This document shows, piece after piece, positions 16,902 to 25,318 of a stretch of 64,000 nt of DNA; within the stretch, counting starts at the first letter, position 1; each line of letters starts with the position of its first letter. The notes beneath the pieces are model-generated. The model saw only the letters and a list, made by a program, of their open reading frames with translations. It was not told where the DNA came from and ran no database searches. Made by a program: the position numbers and the translations under genes. The stretch comes from Bradyrhizobium sp. Gha (GTDB lineage: Bacteria > Pseudomonadota > Alphaproteobacteria > Rhizobiales > Xanthobacteraceae), in contig NZ_FOQM01000001.1 of assembly GCF_900113735.1 (NCBI RefSeq), positions 496,001 to 560,000 of the forward strand, written 5' to 3'.

Positions 16902-16922
16902 GGCAACTAATCGACTGCGGTC
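16902..16922 (+). promoter_or_regulatory. Shared element upstream of the ABC binding-protein gene (GCAACTAATCGA)
   Basis: The core GGCAACTAATCGACTGC lies 78-98 bp before the chosen start of the binding-protein gene. It matches the two other copies in the module over CAACTAAT-Y-G. It is the most degenerate of the three. Confidence 0.45.
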
Positions 16923-16999
16923 AACATTCCGGATTTGCCCTGTCCACGCCCTCCCCCAATCATGGCAACCACAGCACATCCAACCTGATGAGGATGAGA

Positions 17000-18421
17000 A
17001 TGGTCCGCCATCTTCCCACGCTCTCGATCGCGATGTCGGTGACGTCGCTGGCGCTTCTCATTGCGCAGCCGGCCACGGCGGAAACCGTCACGCTCGGTAT
17101 CGGAACACAGGACACAACGACCAACACGGTGACCGCAGGCGTCGTCATCCGGCGGCTTCATCTTTTGGAAAAATACCTGCCTAAGGACGGCAAATACGCG
17201 AACATCAAGTTCGAGCTGGAGTGGCAGAATTTCACGTCAGGTCCGCCCGTCACCAACGCGATGATGGCGAACAAGCTGCAGATCGGCATGATGGGCGACT
17301 ACCCGCTGATCGTGAACGGCTTCACTTTCGACAGCAATCCCGAGAGCAAGAGCCGGCTGATCGGCATCGCGGCCTACAGCCTCTCCGGCTCCGGCAATGG
17401 CATCGTCGTCCACAAGGACTCGCCGTACTACGATCTGGCCGATCTCAAGGGCAAGCTGGTCAGCGTGCCCTTCGGCTCCGCCGCGCACGGCATGGTGCTG
17501 AAGGCGATGCAGGACCGCGGCTATTCCTCGGATTTCTTCCAGCTCGTGAGCCAGAGCCCTGAAGTCGGCTCAACCAATCTCCAGGAAAAAAAGATCGACG
17601 CGCATGCCGACTTCGTTCCCTTCGCCGAATTGCTGCCGTTCCGCGGCTTTGCGCGCAAGATTTTTGACGGCGTCGAGACCAATCTGCCGACCTTCCACGG
17701 CATCGTCGTTCGTACCGACTTCGCCGAAAAGTACCCCGAAGTCGTCGTGGCCTACATGAAGGCGCTGATCGCCGCCAATCAATGGCTACGCGACGATCCC
17801 AAGGTTGCATCTGAAAAAATCCAGGAATGGACCGGCATCAACAAGGAGGTCGTCTACATCTTCTTGGGCCCGAGTGGCAACATGACCACCGATCCCACGG
17901 TCAAGCCGGCGCTGGTCGATGCGGCCGCCACCGACGTCAAGGTGCTGCAAAACCTCGGACGCATGAAGGAGTTCGATCCGAAGAAATGGGTCGACGACAG
18001 CTACATCCGCAAGGCCTATGCCGAGATGAAGCTCGACTATGACGCGCAGCTTGGCAGCACCAAGAACTACGAAATCTCGGGCGAAGACGCTTTCTGCAAG
18101 AAGCCGATCACCGATCCGCGCAAGGCCGGTGAAGTCTGGGTGGATGAGGCCGGCATCATGCCGTTCTCATCCGCCGCCTGCACCTTGGGGGCCTATGCCG
18201 ACTTCAAGGCAAAGGGCAAGAAGATCAACGTCGCCTACGTCTTCGACACCACCCGCGGCATCAAGCTGTTCGCCGACCAGGCCTTCTTCGCGGTCGGCAA
18301 TGGCGAGGTCGCGCCGTTCCTGCTGAAGACGGACGCGGAGGCCTACGCCGCCAAGATCAGCGGCAAGGTGCTCGGTTTCGACGATGCGGTGAAGGCGGCA
18401 GTCGGCGGAGGCAAGACGTGA
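17000..18421 (+). CDS. SsuA/NrtA-like ABC substrate-binding protein with C-terminal NosL-like domain
   Basis: A 473-residue exported protein. The signal peptide ends near PATAE (residue 25). Residues about 30-340 form a NMT1/SsuA-type binding fold (TSGPPVTNAMMANKLQIGMMGDYPL, LVSVPFGSAAHGMVLKAM). The remaining 110 residues are extra for this family and read like NosL: an isolated Cys (DAFCKKPITDP), MPFSSAACTLGAYADF, VAYVFDTTRGIKLFADQAFFAVG and LLKTDAEAYAAKISGKVLGFDDAV. NosL proteins bind Cu(I). The permease GTG overlaps its stop. ATG 17000 has AGG 6 bp upstream; in-frame ATGs at 16988 and 16994 lack a ribosome-binding site. Ligand unknown, probably an oxyanion or sulfonate. Confidence 0.85.
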   Translation: MVRHLPTLSIAMSVTSLALLIAQPATAETVTLGIGTQDTTTNTVTAGVVIRRLHLLEKYLPKDGKYANIKFELEWQNFTSGPPVTNAMMANKLQIGMMGDYPLIVNGFTFDSNPESKSRLIGIAAYSLSGSGNGIVVHKDSPYYDLADLKGKLVSVPFGSAAHGMVLKAMQDRGYSSDFFQLVSQSPEVGSTNLQEKKIDAHADFVPFAELLPFRGFARKIFDGVETNLPTFHGIVVRTDFAEKYPEVVVAYMKALIAANQWLRDDPKVASEKIQEWTGINKEVVYIFLGPSGNMTTDPTVKPALVDAAATDVKVLQNLGRMKEFDPKKWVDDSYIRKAYAEMKLDYDAQLGSTKNYEISGEDAFCKKPITDPRKAGEVWVDEAGIMPFSSAACTLGAYADFKAKGKKINVAYVFDTTRGIKLFADQAFFAVGNGEVAPFLLKTDAEAYAAKISGKVLGFDDAVKAAVGGGKT

Positions 18422-19329
18422 GCAGTCCCGCCCTCGTCAGACATCCTGAGGACAGCAACATGCCGGCAGCGATTGCCGAGGCGGAGCGCGTGCCCGCCGT
18501 CACGCCCCCGGTGGCTCCGCCCTCCTTCGGCACGCTCGCGCTGCGCTGGTACCGGCTGAACCAGGGCCGGCTCCGCGCGACCGCGATCGGCATCATTTCG
18601 CTGCTTGCGTTCCTGCTGGTCTGGCACCTGCTCACGACCTATCGCGTCGTGTTCTTCGTGCGCTTCACCAATGTGCCCTCGCCGGTCGCAGTCTATGGGA
18701 GTTTCACCAAGGCGATCCACGATCCCAAATTCCTGATGCACATCGTGCTGAGCTGCCGGCGCATCCTCGTCGGCTTCTCCCTCGCGGCCATCGTCGGCGT
18801 GCCGCTCGGCCTGATCATGGGTCGATTCAAGCTGGTCCACGAGGTCATCTTCCCGGTCGCGGAAGTGCTGCGGCCGATTCCGGCAATTGCCTGGGTGCCG
18901 ATGGCGATCATGCTGTGGCCGACCAACGAGCAGAGCATCGTCTTCATCACCTTCCTCGGCTCGTTCTTCCCGATCCTGGTCAACACGCTGCACGGCATGA
19001 CGCTGGTCGATCCCGTGCTGGTGCGCGCGGCTCAATGTCTCGGCGCACGCGAACGCGCGATTTTCCGCGAGGTGTATTTTCCGGCGTCGTTGCCGCACAT
19101 CTTCACTGGTCTCACCGTGGGTATGGGCGTCGCCTGGGTGTCGCTGATCGCCGCCGAGATGATCTCCGGCCAGTACGGCATCGGCTACTTCACCTGGGAG
19201 GCCTATTCGCTGGTCCAGTATGCCGACATCGCACTCGGCATGATCGCGATCGGCGTGCTTGGTCTCGGATCGAGCCTCTTGATCAGGGGCGCGGGACATC
19301 TGGTGATGCCGTGGAGGTCGACGAGATGA
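18418..19329 (+). CDS. ABC transporter permease, SsuC/TauC/NrtB-like
   Basis: A 303-residue inner-membrane permease of the nitrate/sulfonate/taurine class, with six or so membrane segments and the cytoplasmic EAA loop LVRAAQCLGARERAIFREVYFPASLPHIFTGL. Start is GTG at 18418, overlapping the binding-protein stop as GTGA; an internal ATG lies 14 codons later. The stop overlaps the ATPase start as ATGA. It forms the membrane channel of the importer whose binding protein carries the NosL-like tail. Confidence 0.9.
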   Translation: MSSPALVRHPEDSNMPAAIAEAERVPAVTPPVAPPSFGTLALRWYRLNQGRLRATAIGIISLLAFLLVWHLLTTYRVVFFVRFTNVPSPVAVYGSFTKAIHDPKFLMHIVLSCRRILVGFSLAAIVGVPLGLIMGRFKLVHEVIFPVAEVLRPIPAIAWVPMAIMLWPTNEQSIVFITFLGSFFPILVNTLHGMTLVDPVLVRAAQCLGARERAIFREVYFPASLPHIFTGLTVGMGVAWVSLIAAEMISGQYGIGYFTWEAYSLVQYADIALGMIAIGVLGLGSSLLIRGAGHLVMPWRSTR

Positions 19330-20198
19330 GCGAGATGCTTGCGAGCGAACCGAAAGGCCACATCGAGGTCAAGAATTTTTCTCTCAGTTACGACAGCATC
19401 GAGGGGCCCGTCCAGGCCGTCACGGACACGCAGATCCATGTGAAGCCCGGCGAGTTCGTCTCGATCGTCGGTCCCTCCGGGTGCGGAAAGTCGACCCTGC
19501 TCAACGCGGTCGCCGGCTTCCTCAAGCCCACCACGGGTATTGTCACGGTCGATGGCGAGCGCGTGAACGGCCCGAGCGCCGAGCGCGGCATGGTGTTCCA
19601 GCAATATTCGCTGTTTCCCTGGAAGACGGTGCGGGAGAATGTCGAATTCGGCCTGAAGATGCGCGGCATGCCTCGCTCGCAGCGCGAGCGTGCCGCGCGC
19701 ACCCTGCTCGGGCTTGCCGGGCTCGAAGCCTTCGAAAAGCACTATCCGGAAAAGCTCTCCGGCGGCATGAAGCAGCGCGTCGGCATCGTCCGCGCGCTCG
19801 CGACCGGCCCGAAAGTGCTGCTGCTGGACGAGCCCTTCGGGGCGCTCGACGCGCAGACGCGCGTCATCATGCAGCAGATCCTCACCAACATGTGGCAGCG
19901 ACTGAAGATCTCGGTGCTGTTCGTCACCCACGACATCGATGAAGCGATCTTCCTGTCCGACCGCGTCTACTGCATGACCGCCCGCCCCGGCTCGATCAAG
20001 GCGGAGATCCCGATTCCGCTGGAGCGGCCGCGGCAGCAGTCGATGATGATGTCGTCTGAATTTCTGGCGCTGCGTCGCGGGCTGATGTCATTGATTCGCG
20101 AGGAGAGCCTGAAAGCGATGGGTGGCGAGATCAACGACATGGGCATGCAGGGGCTGAACATAGAGCTGCACGGCCATTCGCTGGCGGATGTGATTTAG
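19326..20198 (+). CDS. ABC transporter ATP-binding protein, SsuB/TauB/NrtD-like
   Basis: A 290-residue ATPase with Walker A GPSGCGKST, Q-loop VFQQYSLFPWKTV, signature LSGGMKQRVGIVRAL, Walker B VLLLDEPFGALD and H-loop FVTHDIDEAIFLSDRV. The ATG at 19326 overlaps the permease stop. The GxxQQxSLFPW variant is usual for nitrate/sulfonate/taurine importers. A longer upstream reading is spurious because it overlaps the permease gene in another frame. Confidence 0.92.
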   Translation: MSEMLASEPKGHIEVKNFSLSYDSIEGPVQAVTDTQIHVKPGEFVSIVGPSGCGKSTLLNAVAGFLKPTTGIVTVDGERVNGPSAERGMVFQQYSLFPWKTVRENVEFGLKMRGMPRSQRERAARTLLGLAGLEAFEKHYPEKLSGGMKQRVGIVRALATGPKVLLLDEPFGALDAQTRVIMQQILTNMWQRLKISVLFVTHDIDEAIFLSDRVYCMTARPGSIKAEIPIPLERPRQQSMMMSSEFLALRRGLMSLIREESLKAMGGEINDMGMQGLNIELHGHSLADVI

Positions 20199-20247
20199 CT
20201 TACCCGCCCTGCTTGCAGGGAGAGCGAGTGCACGCGCTTCGCGTCCC

Positions 20248-21306
20248 TTACTTGAACCAATGCACCAGCGCGATGCTGACGCCGAGCAGCAGCATCAGCG
20301 ACAGCGTCACCGCCGCGGTCACTCTGCCTCCAACATTGGCGAGCACGCGAACGTCAACCCCAAGGCCCAGCGCCGCCATCGATACCACCGTGAGGAAGCT
20401 CGTGATCTTCGTCACGGGACCAACCACCGTGCCCGGGACAATCTCGAGCGACCGCAACGTCGCCAGGGCGAGGAAGCCGAGGATGAACCAGGGCACCAGG
20501 CGGAAGAAGCCGACATTGGTCTTCTTGGCGCCGGTCTGCCAGCGCGAGGCGATCAGCGAGAGACCGACGACCACGGGTCCCAGCATCAGCACACGCATCA
20601 GCTTGACCAGCGTGCCGATCTGCGTGGATATCAGCCCCGCCGGCACCGTCGCCGCGAGCACCTGCGGCACGGCATAGACAGTCAGCCCTGCGAGGATGCC
20701 GTATTGCGTGGCGGTGAGTTGCAACAGCGGAATCAACAACGGCAGGCCCAGCACCATCATCACGCCGAGAATGGCGGTGAAGGAGATCGAGGATGCGATC
20801 TCGTCGCTGTTGGCGCCGATAATCGGCGCGACTGCCGCAATCGCGGAATTGCCACAGATGGAGTTGCCGCAAGCGATCAAGATCGACAGTCGCGTGGAGA
20901 GGCCCAGCAGGCGGCTGAGGCCGAAGGAGACGGAGAGCGCGATCACGACGACAGCTGCGATCGATGCCAGAAGCGCAATGCCCGAGGCCGCAATCGCGGC
21001 AAAGCTGATGGAGGCGCCCAGCAGCATGACCGCGACTTCGAGCAGCTGCTTGGCGCTGAAGGCGATGCCGGCCTGCCAGCGCGGCGCCGGCTTCCAGAAA
21101 CTGCGCAAGGCCATCCCCAGCAGGATCGCCATGACCAGCGCCTCGACGTAAGGATGTTCGAACACGCCGAGTTCTGCCCGTTCCAGAAGAGCCGAGACGC
21201 CGGCAACCGCGATGCACAGGAGAATGCCGGGAATCAGCGCGACGACACGGCCAAAAGCTGTGGTCGGCTTGGCGCCGGCTGGGCTGGATGCTTGATTCTG
21301 CGACAC
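20248..21306 (-). CDS. YeiH/UPF0324 family membrane protein, putative sulfate/sulfite exporter
   Basis: A 352-residue integral membrane protein with about ten hydrophobic segments. The diagnostic YeiH motif ACGNSICGNSAIAAVAPIIGA is present, followed by ILGVMMVLGLPLLIP. Members of this family (COG2855) include TauZ-type candidates for exporting sulfite or sulfate formed from sulfonate degradation. It converges on the SsuABC-like operon with a 49-bp gap. That neighbourhood is the main reason to suspect that the redox module releases an inorganic sulfur anion; the substrate is not proven. Confidence 0.85.
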   Translation of the reverse strand: MSQNQASSPAGAKPTTAFGRVVALIPGILLCIAVAGVSALLERAELGVFEHPYVEALVMAILLGMALRSFWKPAPRWQAGIAFSAKQLLEVAVMLLGASISFAAIAASGIALLASIAAVVVIALSVSFGLSRLLGLSTRLSILIACGNSICGNSAIAAVAPIIGANSDEIASSISFTAILGVMMVLGLPLLIPLLQLTATQYGILAGLTVYAVPQVLAATVPAGLISTQIGTLVKLMRVLMLGPVVVGLSLIASRWQTGAKKTNVGFFRLVPWFILGFLALATLRSLEIVPGTVVGPVTKITSFLTVVSMAALGLGVDVRVLANVGGRVTAAVTLSLMLLLGVSIALVHWFK

Positions 21307-21417
21307 AAATCTCTCCCAGAGGAGAAAGATTTATACGCAGGGCGCTCGCGTTGGGGAATAAGTTTTCGGCATATCAGGGCCGAGGGAAGTCGTATTCTCA
21401 ACCCGGAATAATCGGGC

Positions 21418-21636
21418 TCAGAACAGCAGGTTCTTGGCCAGGGAAGCCACGTGGCTGAAGCTGTCGTAGACGCCCGGCTGGAAGAACGCCGCGCGCGCGA
21501 GCACGATGCCTGCCACCAGGGTCCAGAACACGCCCGTGCCGGCCCGCAGCAGCAGCTTTGATGTGCGCGACTGTGGCTGGGTGTCCGTTGCGGACACCAG
21601 CTGCTCGCCGAAGGGCTCAAATCCAGTGCGTTCCAT
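21418..21636 (-). CDS. Small single-pass membrane protein of unknown function
   Basis: A 72-residue ORF with one hydrophobic helix (LLLRAGTGVFWTLVAGIVLA, about residues 27-46) between a polar N-terminus and an amphipathic tail. I do not recognise a named family. ATG 21636 was chosen; a TTG 9 bp upstream is possible and the ribosome-binding site is weak. It stands alone between yeiH and a repeat. Confidence 0.5.
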   Translation of the reverse strand: MERTGFEPFGEQLVSATDTQPQSRTSKLLLRAGTGVFWTLVAGIVLARAAFFQPGVYDSFSHVASLAKNLLF

Positions 21637-21879
21637 CGCCGTCAATCCATCAAATGCTGGTTGAATGTCGTCGTTTCGGGCCTAAACGGCAATGGAAGCG
21701 ATTGGCGTTTTTGTCCTCCCGAGGGGAAAGTCCTTCCGTGGAACGGTGCTGTGACAATAGTTTTCTTCTTCCGCCCAATTCGGGCACCGAAGCGCCGCCG
21801 GATGCCCGCCGGTTCGCGAAGCGAAGCCGCGTGAGGAGTATCTATCCTTACGAGCAGTGTTGCGAGTGGAAGAGATACC

Positions 21880-21926
21880 CCTCATCCGGCGCTTCGCGCC
21901 ACCTCCTCCCGCAACCGGAGAAGGGA
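21880..21926. repeat. Degenerate CCCTCATCC-type palindromic repeat
   Basis: The segment CCCTCATCCGGCGCTTCGCG plus a CTCCCGCAACCGGAGAAGG hairpin resembles the repeat at 331-455. It lies immediately downstream of the alanine dehydrogenase stop and may also end its transcript. Confidence 0.6.
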
Positions 21927-21932
21927 AGTAAG

Positions 21933-23048
21933 TTACGCCGCCAGCCCACCACCGACGGGCGCGAATTCCAGCCCGAGGCTTTCCGCCACCGCCTTGTTGG
22001 TGATGCGCCCGCGATGCACATTCAGCCCGTTGCGTAAGTGCGGGTTCTCCAACACGGCGGCAAAGCCCTTGTTGGCCAGCATCAGCCCGAACGGCAGCGT
22101 CGCATTGTTCAACGCCTGGCTCGACGTGACCGGCACCGCGCCCGGCATGTTGGCGACGCAATAATGCACGACGCCGTCGATCTCGTAAGTCGGCTCCGCG
22201 TGCGTGGTCGCATGCGAGGTCTCGAAACAGCCGCCCTGGTCGATCGCGACATCGACCAGCACGGCGCCCGGCCGCATCGATTTCAGCATCGCACGCGTAA
22301 CGAGCTTTGGCGCGCTCGCGCCCGGCACCAGCACCGCGCCGATCACGACGTCGGCCGCGAACACCTCCTCCTCGACGGACTCGATGGTCGAGAAGCGCGT
22401 GCGCACGCGTCCGGCAAAGAGATCATCGAGCTCGCGCAACCGCGGAATCGAGCGATCAATCACAGAGACCTCCGCGCCAAGGCCCGCGGCCATGCGCGCG
22501 GCCTGCGTTCCCACCACGCCGCCACCCAGCACGATGACGCGCGCGGGCTGCACGCCGGGCACGCCGCCAAGCAGCAGGCCGCGACCGCCGGCCGATCGCT
22601 TGAGCGCGGCGCCAGCGGCCTCGATGGCGAGGCGGCCGGCGACTTCGCTCATCGGCGCAAGCAGGGGAAGGTGACCGGCCACGTCAGTGACGGTCTCATA
22701 AGCGATCGCAGTACAGCCGGACGCAAGCAAACCCCTGGCCTGATCAGGGTCCGGCGCGAGATGGAGATAAGTAAAAAGGATCTGGTTTTCGCGGAGCTGG
22801 CCCCATTCGCTCTTCTGCGGCTCCTTCACCTTCACGATCATGTCTGAGCTGGCGAAGATGTCGCTCGCACTCGCAGCAATGGAAGCCCCTGCCCGTTTGT
22901 AGACCTCGTCGGAGGCGCCAATACCGCTGCCGGCGGCAGTCTCAACCGTCACCTCGTGCCCGGCCGCGACATATTCGCGGACAGCGCCCGGGGTGAGCCC
23001 GACGCGATATTCCTGGACCTTGATCTCCTTGGGCACACCGATGCGCAT
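21933..23048 (-). CDS. ald: Alanine dehydrogenase
   Basis: A 371-residue NAD-dependent enzyme that deaminates L-alanine to pyruvate and ammonium, or the reverse. Family signatures: [20 protein letters not shown] at the N-terminus with the substrate Arg/Lys region, [11 protein letters not shown], the catalytic His/Asp areas ([28 protein letters not shown]) and the Rossmann motif [17 protein letters not shown]. Start ATG 23048 has AAGGAGC upstream. It is divergent from an Lrp/AsnC regulator 55 bp away, the usual AldR arrangement. In rhizobia this enzyme affects alanine output of bacteroids. Confidence 0.95.
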   Translation of the reverse strand: MRIGVPKEIKVQEYRVGLTPGAVREYVAAGHEVTVETAAGSGIGASDEVYKRAGASIAASASDIFASSDMIVKVKEPQKSEWGQLRENQILFTYLHLAPDPDQARGLLASGCTAIAYETVTDVAGHLPLLAPMSEVAGRLAIEAAGAALKRSAGGRGLLLGGVPGVQPARVIVLGGGVVGTQAARMAAGLGAEVSVIDRSIPRLRELDDLFAGRVRTRFSTIESVEEEVFAADVVIGAVLVPGASAPKLVTRAMLKSMRPGAVLVDVAIDQGGCFETSHATTHAEPTYEIDGVVHYCVANMPGAVPVTSSQALNNATLPFGLMLANKGFAAVLENPHLRNGLNVHRGRITNKAVAESLGLEFAPVGGGLAA

Positions 23049-23103
23049 CCTGGGCTCCTTTCGATTCACCCGATGATCGTAACGACGTCGCGGGTTTGGT
23101 TTC

Positions 23104-23661
23104 GTGCAAATATCCGCTAGCTTCGACCTCTCCGCGCCGGTTGTGAGCGCGCAAACGCCCTTTCACGCTGGAAACGAAACCTTGGCCCTCGACCGGAAAG
23201 ACCTCGCAATCCTCGCGGAACTCACCGCCAATGCACGAGCCAGTCATACGGAGCTCGCCAACAAGATCGGCCTGTCGAGCACGGCGCTCGCGCGGCGGCA
23301 GAAGGCGCTGGAGGACGAAGGCTACATCCAGGCCTATCAGGCGGCGCTCGATCTGGCGCAGTTCGGGCTCACCACGACGGTGCTGGTGCGCATCGCGCTG
23401 GAGAGCCAGAGCGACGAGGCGCTGCAAGCGTTCGAGGCGGAGGTGGTGAAATGCCCCTCGGTCGTGCGCTGCTTCCTGATGTCGGGCACCGACGACTACA
23501 TTCTGATCGTGCTCGCTCGCGACATCCAGGATTTCGAGCGCATTCACCGCACCGAGTTGTCACGCCTGCCGCGCGTGGCGCGTGTGCAATCGAGCTTCGC
23601 GCTGCGCGAGGTCGTCAATCGCGCGGTGCCGACCGTGGTATTCGGCGAAGCGAAGCGTTAA
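23104..23661 (+). CDS. aldR: Lrp/AsnC family regulator, likely AldR
   Basis: A 185-residue regulator with an AsnC winged helix (LDRKDLAILAELTANARASH, LANKIGLSSTALARRQKALEDEGYI) and a C-terminal RAM ligand domain (LVRIALESQSDEALQAFEAEV, VVRCFLMSGTDDYILIVLARD). It is divergent from ald, so alanine-responsive control of ald is expected. The GTG at 23104 gives an N-terminal tail of about 28 residues; TTG at 23182 would give the more usual compact start, so the 5' end is uncertain. The symbol is based on context. Confidence 0.85.
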   Translation: MQISASFDLSAPVVSAQTPFHAGNETLALDRKDLAILAELTANARASHTELANKIGLSSTALARRQKALEDEGYIQAYQAALDLAQFGLTTTVLVRIALESQSDEALQAFEAEVVKCPSVVRCFLMSGTDDYILIVLARDIQDFERIHRTELSRLPRVARVQSSFALREVVNRAVPTVVFGEAKR

Positions 23662-23806
23662 CGGTTTTCGCCGCGAGTTGCCGTCATTCCTGCAAGGAAC
23701 CTAGCGGGCGGTTGTCCGTTTGACGGCATTGGTCAACGGAGGCACCGCGCCTCCGCGTCAGTGCGGCTGACATTCTCGGATTGGCCGCCTTCGCAGGGAG
23801 CAGGAC

Positions 23807-24298
23807 ATGGGCGATGCCACGCATGACATTCCCGAACGCACGCCAGTTCACGTTATCGTCAATGGTGTCAGCCACACGCTCGATCTCGCGCCATGGACCA
23901 CGCTGCTGGATGCGCTGCGGGACCATCTCGCGCTGACGGGCACGAAGAAGGGCTGCGATCATGGTCAATGCGGCGCATGCACCGTGCTGATCGAGGGCCG
24001 CCGGGTCAATTCGTGCCTGACGCTCGCGGTCATGACGGATGGCGCCGAGGTCACGACCATCGAAGGTCTGGCCAAGGATGGCACGCTTCACCCAGTGCAA
24101 CAGGCCTTCATCGACCACGACGCCTTTCAGTGCGGCTACTGCACCCCCGGACAGATCTGTTCGGCGGCCGGATTACTCGCGGAGGGCCGAGCTCGCGATG
24201 CCGACGAGATCAGGGAACTGATGAGCGGAAATCTCTGCCGCTGCGGCGCCTACCCCAACATCGTGGCTGCGATCCAGCAGGCAATGAGCCGCTCATGA
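23807..24298 (+). CDS. Molybdenum hydroxylase [2Fe-2S] subunit, PaoA/YagT-like
   Basis: A 163-residue small subunit of a xanthine-oxidase-family aldehyde oxidoreductase. The plant-type [2Fe-2S] motif is GCDHGQCGACTVLIEGRRVNSC, and the second cluster is carried by FQCGYCTPGQ and GNLCRCGAYPN. E. coli PaoA has a Tat leader, but here only a short polar N-terminus (MGDATHDIPERT) precedes the fold, so the complex is predicted to stay in the cytoplasm. It overlaps the FAD subunit start as ATGA. Confidence 0.92.
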   Translation: MGDATHDIPERTPVHVIVNGVSHTLDLAPWTTLLDALRDHLALTGTKKGCDHGQCGACTVLIEGRRVNSCLTLAVMTDGAEVTTIEGLAKDGTLHPVQQAFIDHDAFQCGYCTPGQICSAAGLLAEGRARDADEIRELMSGNLCRCGAYPNIVAAIQQAMSRS

Positions 24299-25311
24299 AC
24301 AATTTCCAATATTCCCGTGCCAGCAACGTCGCAGACGCTATCCAGCTGCTTGCCGCCGATCCCGATGCGAAGCTGATCGCCGGCGGCACCAATCTGATCG
24401 ACCTGATGAAGGAGAACGTCGAGCGGCCCTCGCGGCTGGTTGACATCTCCCGACTGCCGCTCCGCGACATCGAACAAACAGCCGACGGGGGCTTACGCAT
24501 CGGCGCCCTCGTGCCGAATTCAGACCTCGCCTATCATCCGCAAATCGAGCAACGCTATCCGTTGCTTGCCAGCGCCATTCTGGCCGGCGCTTCCGCGCAA
24601 TTGCGCAACATGGCTTCCGTCGGCGGCAATCTGATGCAGCGAACACGTTGCGCTTATTTCTACGACACGGCGACGCCCTGCAACAAACGAAGTCCCGGGA
24701 CCGGCTGCTCGGCCATCGACGGCCTCAACCGCAATCATGCGATCCTCGGCACGAGCAGTTCCTGCATCGCCACCAACCCGTCCGATATGAGCGTTGCACT
24801 GGCCGCACTCGACGCGCGCGTGCACATCGCCAGCCGCTCCGGCGAGCGTGCCGTTGCATTGATTGATTTTCATCGGCTTCCGGGCGACAGGCCCCACATC
24901 GACACAAATCTCGGCAGCGGTGAGATCATCACCGCGATCGAGCTGCCGCCGCGCGGCTTTGCCCAAAACTACAGCTATCTGAAGATCCGTGACCGGCTCT
25001 CCTATGCGTTCGCCTTGGTCGCGGTTGCGGCCGCACTCGACCTGGAGGGCAATGTGATCGGTGAAGCGCGCCTGACACTCGGCGGTGTGGCCCACAAGCC
25101 CTGGCGCAGCCTTGAGGCCGAAGCGGCGTTACGTGGCCAGGCGGCGACGCCGGATCATTTCGGACGCGCAGCCGATCTACTGCTCCAGGGGGCAGCGGCT
25201 CGTGCGCATAACGGCTTCAAGATCGAACTCGCACGCCGTGCCGTCGTGCGCACGCTGATGCAGGCCGCCCGCGCCACGCCGCAATCACAAGCCCACAAGA
25301 AGATCGCATGA
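24295..25311 (+). CDS. Molybdenum hydroxylase FAD subunit, PaoB/YagS-like
   Basis: A 338-residue FAD-binding subunit. The flavin motif is KLIAGGTNLIDLMKENVE. The segment RTRCAYFYDTATPCNKRSPG, followed by GCSAIDGLNRNHAILG and SSCIATNPSD, has the extra cysteines that in PaoB hold a [4Fe-4S] cluster, which distinguishes it from CoxM and XdhB. ATG 24295 overlaps the small-subunit stop. Electrons from the Mo subunit pass through this subunit to an unknown acceptor. Confidence 0.92.
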   Translation: MNNFQYSRASNVADAIQLLAADPDAKLIAGGTNLIDLMKENVERPSRLVDISRLPLRDIEQTADGGLRIGALVPNSDLAYHPQIEQRYPLLASAILAGASAQLRNMASVGGNLMQRTRCAYFYDTATPCNKRSPGTGCSAIDGLNRNHAILGTSSSCIATNPSDMSVALAALDARVHIASRSGERAVALIDFHRLPGDRPHIDTNLGSGEIITAIELPPRGFAQNYSYLKIRDRLSYAFALVAVAAALDLEGNVIGEARLTLGGVAHKPWRSLEAEAALRGQAATPDHFGRAADLLLQGAAARAHNGFKIELARRAVVRTLMQAARATPQSQAHKKIA

Positions 25312-25318
25312 GGGACCG

